NCBI GenBank assembly: GCA_012514045.1
Contig: JAAZBA010000151.1
Span: forward strand, 1 to 10,359
DNA: 10,359 nucleotides
DNA from: Clostridiales bacterium
GTDB taxonomy: Bacteria > Bacillota > Clostridia > Oscillospirales > QAMX01
Direction: 5' to 3'
Below, piece after piece: positions 5,166-10,359 of the stretch (positions are counted from its first letter, which is position 1; each line of letters begins with the position of its first letter). The position numbers and the translations under genes were made by a program. The notes below the pieces were generated by a model. The model was not told where the DNA came from and searched no databases. It was given only the letters and a program-made list of their open reading frames with translations.

Positions 5166-7243
5166 TGAGCTGTGAGCTGCTTGCTCCCGCCGGCAGTCCG
5201 GAATCGATGAGAGCCGCGGTTGCCAACGGTGCCGATGCGATATACTTCGGCTCGGGGCTGTTCAACGCCCGCAGAGGAGCCAAAAACTTCACACAGGACG
5301 ACTTGTCGGACGCCGTGCGCTTTTGCAGGCTGCGCGGCGTTAAGACTTATGTCACTTTCAACATCCTCATGTCCGATCGTGAGCTTGTCGATGGAGCTCG
5401 TGAGGTGGAGAAATTTACAAAAGCCGGAGTGGATGCTCTGATAGTACAGGACCTGGGAGCGGCAAGAATGATTCGCGAAGTGTCTCCCTCTATGCCCATT
5501 CATGCCTCCACTCAGCTGTCGGTACACAGCCTCGACGGAGTCAGGGCAGCGGCTTCCCTTGGCATTGAAAGAGTTATACTGGCTCGTGAGCTTCCGAAGA
5601 GCGACATAGAGTATATATGCAAAAATTCCCCCATAGGGATCGAGATTTTCCTCCACGGAGCGCTGTGTATGTGCTATTCCGGGCAGTGTTATATGTCCGG
5701 CATAATAGGTCAAAGAAGCGGCAACAGAGGATTGTGCGCCCAGCCCTGCAGGCTTGATTACAACGGAGAGTATCCACTGAGCCTGAAGGATTTAAGCCTT
5801 GCGGCGCACCTGACAGAGCTTCAGGAGATAGGCGTAAGTTCCCTTAAAATCGAGGGGAGAATGAAGAGACCGGAGTACGTGGCAATCGTAACCGGCGTCT
5901 ATTCTGCCGCGTTAAGAGAAGGCAGGAACCCCACATCGGCGGAGGTGGGAATGATGAAAAAAGTTTTTTCTCGTTCCGGCTTTACCGACGGATATTATAC
6001 GGAAAATAAGGGTAAAAATATGTTCGGGGTGCGTAGCCCTGACAGCGCGGATCTGGACAAGCTCATGGCAAAAGCCAGGGAGAGCTACAGAACCGAACCG
6101 GATCTTATCCCTCTGGACATGGAACTCACCGCCGTAGCCGACAGCCGCATGAGGCTTAAGTTTACCGACGACAAGGGAAACACCTACACCGCCGGTACCA
6201 ACGCTCCGAAGAGAGGCAATACCCGCTTTACCACCGAGGAGGAGCTGAGGGTAAGTCTGTCAAAGCTGGGGGGAACGCCTTTTGCCGTCAGAGAGCAGAA
6301 AATTGAGCTGGGCGAAGGACTTATGATCCCGAAATCCGTTATAAATTCTCTGCGCCGCAGCTGTGTTGAAGGCATAAGCCGTATACGCACAGAGACTCCA
6401 AAGCGGGAGATAAGAGAGTACAACCCGGGACCTAGGCAACCGGAAAATCGGGGAAGCCCTGTCATATATGTGGAACTGAGCAGCCTTTCCCAACTGTCGG
6501 AGCAGCTTTTGAAGCTGAAGCCGGGAATGTTGTACATTCCCCTTGAGGAGGCATACTCCTCTCAGGACAGGATAAAAGATATTCTCTCAAGGGGTATCTC
6601 ATTATCCTATGTGCTGCCGAGAATAATCGCGCGGCGGGACGAAGGTCAGGTCATAAAAATGCTGAACGCTCTGTCGATGTTATACTGCGACACGGTGCTC
6701 TGCGGAAATATAGGCCATATTATGCTTGCCCATAAGGCAGAATATAGAGTAAGAGGGGATTTCGGACTGAACGCATATAACTCCCAAAGCCTCAAGGTGC
6801 TCAGGAGCTTCGGCTGTGAGTCCGCCACGCTGTCCTTTGAGCTGTCCAAGGCTCAGATCAGGGATATATCCAAGGGCATGGAGACGGAGCTTATCGCCTA
6901 CGGAAGGCTTCCGCTGATGATATTTGAAAACTGCGTTGTCTCTATAGCCTCCGGAGGATGCGGAAGAGACTGCGAAAGACAGTTTACACTCACCGACAGG
7001 ACAGGCGCTAAATTCCCGGTGGTCAGAGCCTTCGGATGCCGCAATGAGCTTCTGAATTCAAAAAAACTCTACCTTGCGGACACCCCTGACATATATCGGA
7101 ATATAGGTATTAGCGCGATAAGACTTAAATTTACAACGGAGAACGCTTCGGAGTGCGTAAGCGTTGTGGAAGCGTATTCGGGACGCGGCGGCGTCACCCC
7201 CAATGACTTAACCAGAGGGCTTTACAAGAGAGGTGTGCAGTAG
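5165..7243 (+). CDS. Long U32-family protein with DUF3656-type central region, RlhA-like; probable RNA-hydroxylation factor
   Basis: A 692-residue cytoplasmic protein of the family named peptidase U32. The first barrel (about 1-270) contains LLAPAGSPESMRAAVANGAD, HASTQLSVHS (113-122) and the U32 signature E160-x-F-x2-G-A-L-C168-x6-C175, followed by C191 and C195. A linker/DUF3656-type region follows. From about 505 a second barrel-like half repeats the plan of the first (RGDFGLNAYNS at 530-540), with C590, C599, C603 and C625. Members once called collagenases are now linked to RNA: E. coli TrhP (short form) makes ho5U in tRNA, and RlhA (long form, similar length) makes ho5C in 23S rRNA. The cysteines are presumed Fe-S ligands. 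The length and two-half layout favour an RlhA-like role, but the target RNA cannot be read here. The start overlaps the zapA stop by one base, with weak GAGG upstream. In Clostridia this gene is often beside zapA. Confidence 0.85.
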   Translation: MSCELLAPAGSPESMRAAVANGADAIYFGSGLFNARRGAKNFTQDDLSDAVRFCRLRGVKTYVTFNILMSDRELVDGAREVEKFTKAGVDALIVQDLGAARMIREVSPSMPIHASTQLSVHSLDGVRAAASLGIERVILARELPKSDIEYICKNSPIGIEIFLHGALCMCYSGQCYMSGIIGQRSGNRGLCAQPCRLDYNGEYPLSLKDLSLAAHLTELQEIGVSSLKIEGRMKRPEYVAIVTGVYSAALREGRNPTSAEVGMMKKVFSRSGFTDGYYTENKGKNMFGVRSPDSADLDKLMAKARESYRTEPDLIPLDMELTAVADSRMRLKFTDDKGNTYTAGTNAPKRGNTRFTTEEELRVSLSKLGGTPFAVREQKIELGEGLMIPKSVINSLRRSCVEGISRIRTETPKREIREYNPGPRQPENRGSPVIYVELSSLSQLSEQLLKLKPGMLYIPLEEAYSSQDRIKDILSRGISLSYVLPRIIARRDEGQVIKMLNALSMLYCDTVLCGNIGHIMLAHKAEYRVRGDFGLNAYNSQSLKVLRSFGCESATLSFELSKAQIRDISKGMETELIAYGRLPLMIFENCVVSIASGGCGRDCERQFTLTDRTGAKFPVVRAFGCRNELLNSKKLYLADTPDIYRNIGISAIRLKFTTENASECVSVVEAYSGRGGVTPNDLTRGLYKRGVQ

Positions 7244-7247
7244 ATAT

Positions 7248-7682
7248 ATGATTGTAAAAATCACTACAACCCATGAGAGAGCGGTTATACCACGCTATGC
7301 TACATCAGGCTCGGCGGCGTCGGATCTGCACATTATACTCGATGAAGCGGTTACCTTACAGCCCGGTGAGATATATGTCGCAAAGACGGGACTGGCGCTA
7401 GAGCTGCCGGAAGGATATGTGGCGATTATATGCGCCAGAAGCGGACTTTCCACAAAGCACGGCATATGCCTGGCCAACGGAGTGGGAGTTATCGACTCCG
7501 ACTACAGGGGAGAGATCCACGCCTGCCTTTACAACCGCTCAAGGCTTGCCTTTGAGCTGACGGACGGAATGCGGGCAGCGCAGATGATGATAATGCCTGT
7601 GACAAGGGCGGAATTTCAGAAAGTCGAGAGCATAAACGAAACCGACCGGGGTACGGGAGGCTTCGGTTCCACAGGATTATAA
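7248..7682 (+). CDS. dut: Deoxyuridine 5'-triphosphate nucleotidohydrolase (dUTPase)
   Basis: A 144-residue trimeric-type dUTPase that hydrolyses dUTP to dUMP and pyrophosphate, keeping uracil out of DNA and feeding dTMP synthesis. All five family motifs are present in order: SGSAASDLHI (20-29), ARSGLS (63-68), GVIDSDYRGEI (80-90, with D83 in the catalytic Asp position), GMRAAQMMIMP (107-117) and RGTGGFGSTG (134-143, the glycine-rich C-terminal arm). Motif 4 usually reads GDRIAQ; here Met replaces Asp. ATG 7248 is chosen over an in-frame GTG at 7233 because the latter overlaps the U32 gene and the ribosome binding site (GAGAGGTG, 7228-7235), and because the protein opens MIVKI as expected. 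It begins 4 bases after the U32 stop, consistent with one operon. Length matches the bacterial family. Confidence 0.95.
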   Translation: MIVKITTTHERAVIPRYATSGSAASDLHIILDEAVTLQPGEIYVAKTGLALELPEGYVAIICARSGLSTKHGICLANGVGVIDSDYRGEIHACLYNRSRLAFELTDGMRAAQMMIMPVTRAEFQKVESINETDRGTGGFGSTGL

Positions 7683-7696
7683 GGCGGTGAGGCTAA

Positions 7697-7957
7697 ATGA
7701 AGACGAAAAACACTTTTATATTCATTCTGGTTATTCTCACGGGAGCGGTAGTAGGCGGACTTATAGCGGAGCTTTGCAGAAACGTGTCCTTCCTGTCATG
7801 GCTTGCTTACGGAAGTTCCTTCGGCGTATCAATAGACAATCCGCTTGTGTTGGATCTGTCTGTGGTGAAGCTCAAATTCGGCATTATATTCGATATAAAC
7901 ATAGCCACAATCTTGGGAATCGTAATCGCGCTTCTTATATACAAGAAGCTGGCGTAA
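7697..7957 (+). CDS. DUF4321 small membrane protein
   Basis: An 86-residue protein of unknown function. It has two hydrophobic segments, at about 6-26 and 62-83, with a loop between them containing FGVSIDNPLVLDLSVVKLKFG. The PL-LDL-V-KL-FG pattern and the closing IALLIYKK tail match what I recall of DUF4321 proteins of Clostridia, which are often found next to maf. It sits 14 bases after dut and 15 bases before maf. A purine-rich site (AAGGCGGTGAGG, 7681-7692) precedes the ATG. The loop lies outside or inside the membrane depending on topology: basic residues at both ends (MKTK, YKK) suggest both ends are cytoplasmic. Genome context with zapA, mreC, mreD and PBP2 hints at a cell-envelope role, but that is only inference. 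Confidence 0.82.
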   Translation: MKTKNTFIFILVILTGAVVGGLIAELCRNVSFLSWLAYGSSFGVSIDNPLVLDLSVVKLKFGIIFDINIATILGIVIALLIYKKLA

Positions 7958-7972
7958 CGGGGGAACAACGCT

Positions 7973-8548
7973 ATGTCAAACATAATTCTTGCGTCCAAAT
8001 CTCCCCGAAGACGGGAACTTATCGAGAAAATCGGCATCATTAACTACAAAATAGTCGAACCGGACGTGGACGAAAGCACCCTCGAAGGAGCGAATCCATG
8101 GCAGACGGCGTGTTATCTGGCGTTCAAAAAGGCAAGAGACGTAGCTGCCAGGTTCCCCGGAGACAATATAATCATCGCCGCCGACACCATTGTGTCAATT
8201 GACGGCAATACCCTCGGCAAACCTTCTGACGAGACCGAGGCTTTTGCCATGCTGAATCTCATGTCGGGCATCTGGCATGAGGTGGTGACAGGCATCGTCG
8301 TAAGGAGGGAAACACAGGAGCTGGTGGAGTATGAAAGCACCGCCGTGAAGTTCCGGGAGCTGACGATCCGGGAAATAGAAGGCTATATCGCCACAGGCTC
8401 TCCCATGGATAAGGCGGGAGGCTACGGAGTTCAGGACATGGCGGCGCTGTTCGTGGAGAGAATCGAGGGAGACTACTATAACGTGATGGGTCTGCCCCTC
8501 CACAGGCTCGGCCTCATGCTGAGAGAAGTGGGAATTGAGCTGTTTTAG
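7973..8548 (+). CDS. maf: Maf family nucleoside triphosphate pyrophosphatase
   Basis: A 191-residue cytoplasmic enzyme of the Maf/Ham1-related fold that hydrolyses non-canonical or excess nucleotides (dTTP, UTP, 5-methyl-UTP, pseudo-UTP in characterised members) to the monophosphate. Visible family marks are ILASKSPRRREL (5-16), the KKAR helix (52-55), AADTIVS (69-75, D71 as presumed catalytic base), LGKP (81-84), WHEVVTG (101-107), GSPMDKAGGYGVQD (142-155) and YYNVMGLPLHRLG (168-180). Length is the usual one. GGGGGAA (7959-7965) precedes the ATG by 7 bases. It is the second nucleotide-pool cleaning enzyme of the cluster, after dut. In B. subtilis maf lies just upstream of radC and mreBCD and was first noted as a septum-formation inhibitor when overproduced. 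No mreB follows here. The exact nucleotide preference cannot be stated from sequence alone. Confidence 0.95.
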   Translation: MSNIILASKSPRRRELIEKIGIINYKIVEPDVDESTLEGANPWQTACYLAFKKARDVAARFPGDNIIIAADTIVSIDGNTLGKPSDETEAFAMLNLMSGIWHEVVTGIVVRRETQELVEYESTAVKFRELTIREIEGYIATGSPMDKAGGYGVQDMAALFVERIEGDYYNVMGLPLHRLGLMLREVGIELF

Positions 8549-8639
8549 CCGAAGCGGTAAAGAATAAGGCGTCCAATGCGGTGGAACCGGAAGAAGAATA
8601 TGAGAAGAATACTGCAATCTTATAAAGGAGAAAATACCG
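8549..8639 (+). other. maf-mreC gap with a short open coding-like stretch, where mreB would be expected
   Basis: This 91-bp gap is the longest inside the zapA-mrdA cluster. One + frame is open from 8539 to a TAA at 8623-8625 (28 codons) and ends AVEPEEEYEKNTAIL. It has no ATG; a GTG at 8581 would give only 14 codons. Its stop overlaps the mreC ribosome binding site, which is how real gene ends often look. It may be the scar of a lost gene, a tiny unrecognised frame or chance. It does not resemble the MreB C-terminus that I know. I see no promoter or terminator in the gap. Confidence 0.3.
8624..8630 (+). promoter_or_regulatory. Strong ribosome binding site for the TTG start of mreC
   Basis: AAAGGAG lies 9 bases before TTG 8640. 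No ATG or GTG in the mreC frame lies at a better distance, and the protein reads MRFFKSKFFILF from that TTG, a proper short basic N-terminus before the membrane anchor. Confidence 0.85.
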
Positions 8640-9476
8640 TTGCGCTTTTTTAAAAGCAAATTTTTCATATTGTTTCTTGTTCTCCTTGTCATTGTGGCTG
8701 GCATGGGGATTTATTCCCGTGTGTCCGCGGGCTCCGCGTCACCGCTTCATGATATAGTTAATACAATTCTTACCCCCTTCCGTTCTCTTTTTACTAATGC
8801 GGCAGACACGGCGGAGTCACTTCGGGACTACGTATCGGGTTATGACGAGCTGAAGGCTGAAAACGAAGACCTCAAAGCGAAACTCAGGGAGGCAGAGGCA
8901 AAAATTCATCAGGCGGAGCAGGTACTGGAGGAAAACAGACGGCTCCGGGAGCAGTATAATATGCAGGAAAGAAACATCTCCTACGACCTTGTGTCAGCGG
9001 AGGTGATAGGGGTGGAGTCCGGAAGCTGGGGCGCCACCTATACTCTTGACAGGGGAAGCCGATCCGGCATAAACGTTGGTGACTGCGTCATTACCTCCGA
9101 TGGAGTGGTGGGCTTTGTCACAGCTGTAGGCACTGTATGGTGCGAAATGGAAACCATTATTTCCGCCGATACAAAGGCAGGAGCCATGGTGTCGGAAACA
9201 AGGGATATAGGGGTAGCGGAGGGTGACTTTTCCCTTATGCGGGAGGGAGTCCTGAAGCTGTCATATCTCCCGAAGGATAATGAGATCGCCATAGGCAACA
9301 GGGTGGAAACCTCTGGCCTGGGAGGAGTGTACCCCAAAGGTCTGATCCTGGGCAAGGTGGTCTCTTTGGGTATCGAGGACCATGGCATATCAGCCTACGC
9401 CATAATTGAACCTGCGGTGAATCTAAATAAGCTGGGCCTTGTGTACGTAATACGTGATTTCGAGAGCGTGGAATAG
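8640..9476 (+). CDS. mreC: Rod shape-determining protein MreC
   Basis: A 278-residue membrane-anchored scaffold of the elongasome. It links the MreB/MreD/RodA/PBP2 machinery to the extracellular face, where it binds PBP2. A short basic N-terminus is followed by one membrane helix (about 8-24). A coiled coil covers about 65-108 (many Glu, Lys and Leu heptads), and the two beta-barrel MreC core runs from about 115 to 272. Core marks include SAEVIGVESGSWGATYTLDRGS (119-140), GVVGFVTAVG (155-164), SADTKAGAMV (175-184), ETSGLGGVYPKGLILGKV (223-240) and the closing LVYVIRDFE. The start is TTG, supported by AAAGGAG at 8624-8630. It ends one base before the mreD ATG. No mreB lies upstream. Length and domain order are normal for the family. 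Confidence 0.95.
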   Translation: MRFFKSKFFILFLVLLVIVAGMGIYSRVSAGSASPLHDIVNTILTPFRSLFTNAADTAESLRDYVSGYDELKAENEDLKAKLREAEAKIHQAEQVLEENRRLREQYNMQERNISYDLVSAEVIGVESGSWGATYTLDRGSRSGINVGDCVITSDGVVGFVTAVGTVWCEMETIISADTKAGAMVSETRDIGVAEGDFSLMREGVLKLSYLPKDNEIAIGNRVETSGLGGVYPKGLILGKVVSLGIEDHGISAYAIIEPAVNLNKLGLVYVIRDFESVE

Positions 9477-9477
9477 A

Positions 9478-10110
9478 ATGGACAGATCCGTTATAAAGTG
9501 GTTCCTGTACTATATTGCACTGATAATTCTGTTTTCTTTCCAAACATCGGCGGGAATGAGAATAGAGTTTTTCGGCGCCCATATGGATATGCTGCCCTTC
9601 CTCGTGGCGGCGGTGGCGGTGAATGAGAGCCCAAGAGGAGCCTCCCTTTTCGCATTCATAGCGGGTATGCTGTGCGACATAAATATGACAAGGGAGATAA
9701 CATTCTACTGCGGAGTGTATTTCATTCTGGCTCTTGTGATATCTGTTGTAAACGACATGTACCTGAGAAAATCGTACCTTTCCTCCCTTATGTGGGGAAC
9801 GGGCGTATTTATTGTCAAGAGTCTGTGCCGATCAATCGTGCTGTCCGTAAGCGTAAAGGGCGCAACTTTTGTCGAAGTACTGTCATATGAGGGAGCGTCG
9901 TTTGTGATTTTCCTGATTGCATCGGTGGTTGTGTACCTTTTTGTATACCTGATAGGCAGGATAACCCCGGTGGAAACGATAACGCTTATGAGAGTAGGAA
10001 AGAATCAAAAAGGGAGGATAATACCCTCAAGGCCGAAGAGATACAGGACCCTCAAGATGGGAGACGTATCCCGCCGGGAGGAACATTTCTGGAACAACCT
10101 GTTTAAATAG
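9478..10110 (+). CDS. mreD: Rod shape-determining protein MreD
   Basis: A 210-residue polytopic membrane protein of the elongasome, partner of MreC and PBP2/RodA. Hydrophobic segments appear at about 6-22, 37-49, 55-67, 76-93, 105-125 and 140-160. The pattern MLPFLVAAVAVNESPRGASLFAFIAGMLCDI (38-68) matches the family core with its G-x2-x-D turn. MreD is commonly about 160-180 residues; the extra length is a basic, hydrophilic tail (about 171-210, RVGKNQKGR and RPKRYR) that should lie in the cytoplasm. ATG 9478 begins one base after the mreC stop and is preferred to an in-frame GTG at 9454 inside mreC. Only a weak GAGAG lies upstream, so translational coupling to mreC is likely. The mrdA ATG follows 2 bases after its stop. 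Confidence 0.93.
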   Translation: MDRSVIKWFLYYIALIILFSFQTSAGMRIEFFGAHMDMLPFLVAAVAVNESPRGASLFAFIAGMLCDINMTREITFYCGVYFILALVISVVNDMYLRKSYLSSLMWGTGVFIVKSLCRSIVLSVSVKGATFVEVLSYEGASFVIFLIASVVVYLFVYLIGRITPVETITLMRVGKNQKGRIIPSRPKRYRTLKMGDVSRREEHFWNNLFK

Positions 10111-10112
10111 TT

Positions 10113-10359
10113 ATGAAAACAAGCACATATTATATAAGAATAATTATTCTCACCCTTGTGTCTCTTCTGTGCATTCTCCTTCTGTCCATTGTTGTGCTCA
10201 ATGTGCAGACGGAGCAGGCGAAAACGGAGGAGACTGTAAGCGAGCGCGTCTTTACACGTACATTTACTGAAAACGGCGCCAGAGGCGAGATATTTGACCG
10301 CAACGGAGTGCCCCTTGTTGTAAACGAGATGGCATTCGCTATAGAATTCGACTATTACA
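10113..10359 (+). CDS. mrdA: Penicillin-binding protein 2 (elongation transpeptidase), N-terminal part cut by window end
   Basis: The first 82 residues of a class B penicillin-binding protein, which cross-links peptidoglycan during lateral wall growth with RodA. A short N-terminus (MKTSTYYIR) leads into one membrane helix (about 9-29). Then comes a linker and the class B hallmark at the start of the dimerisation domain, ARGEIFDRNGVPLVVNE (57-73). In the genome position after mreC-mreD, an elongation-type PBP2 is more likely than the divisional PBP3/SpoVD type. The ATG begins 2 bases after the mreD stop. I see no good ribosome binding site in the preceding 20 bases, so re-initiation by ribosomes finishing mreD is likely. 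The frame stays open to the window edge; the transpeptidase domain lies beyond it. Confidence 0.9.
   Translation, partial: MKTSTYYIRIIILTLVSLLCILLLSIVVLNVQTEQAKTEETVSERVFTRTFTENGARGEIFDRNGVPLVVNEMAFAIEFDYY

Noticed and set aside
4817..5713. Long open frame on the minus strand (298 codons) opposite zapA and the U32 gene
   Set aside because: It is antisense to two well-supported genes, has no recognisable family pattern, and its composition is that of a reverse-strand shadow.
7687..8043. 118-codon + strand frame overlapping DUF4321 and the start of maf
   Set aside because: It shares the region with DUF4321 and maf in another frame, both of which have good ribosome binding sites and family patterns; the translation looks like frame-shifted noise.
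8535..8626. Separate promoter for mreC in the maf-mreC gap
   Set aside because: TTGAGC at 8535 has no acceptable -10 at 16-18 bp, and TATAAA at 8621 has no -35 and would start transcription on top of the TTG start codon.
8576..8655. Small basic peptide (MRWNRKKNMRR...) from ATG 8576 running into mreC
   Set aside because: Only a weak AAGG precedes it and it overlaps the mreC start in another frame; no support beyond an open frame of about 25 codons.

Overview
This 10.4 kb window looks like ordinary chromosomal DNA from a Gram-positive bacterium of the class Clostridia. Base composition is intermediate, Shine-Dalgarno sites are purine-rich, sigma-A type promoters are close to consensus, and AGA/AGG and ATA codons are common. 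Family-level clues are a DUF4321 membrane protein, a zapA gene joined to a long U32-family gene, and an aldo/keto reductase carrying two Fe-S motifs. These fit the Oscillospiraceae/Ruminococcaceae and their relatives, but I cannot name a genus. All genes lie on the + strand. I see no mobile element, CRISPR array, tRNA or rRNA.

Layout. (1) Bases 1-2113: the 3' two thirds of carB (carbamoyl-phosphate synthase large subunit), ending in a perfect 12-bp hairpin terminator. (2) Bases 2114-3591: a single-gene unit for a cation diffusion facilitator (CDF) with a manganese-type N-D-D-D transport site. It has a perfect TTGACA/TATAAT promoter, an upstream palindrome that may be a metalloregulator operator, and its own terminator. 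(3) Bases 3629-4712: a GTG-start aldo/keto reductase with eight Fe-S cysteines, behind an extended -10 promoter. (4) Bases 4721-10359: a tightly packed cluster zapA - U32 gene - dut - DUF4321 - maf - mreC - mreD - mrdA/PBP2 (cut by the window end). Most gene spacings are short, and two junctions are 1-2 nt or overlapping.

The last cluster links cell division (ZapA bundles FtsZ), nucleotide-pool cleaning (Dut and Maf) and lateral-wall growth (MreC, MreD, PBP2). The U32 protein is probably an RNA-hydroxylating enzyme rather than a protease. mreB, which commonly sits between maf and mreC, is absent. The 91-bp gap at that position holds a short open, coding-like stretch.

I did not find an obviously new multi-gene system. 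The points most worth checking are the palindrome upstream of the Mn-type exporter, the duplicated cytoplasmic domain of that exporter, the two cysteine quartets of the U32 protein, and the missing mreB.
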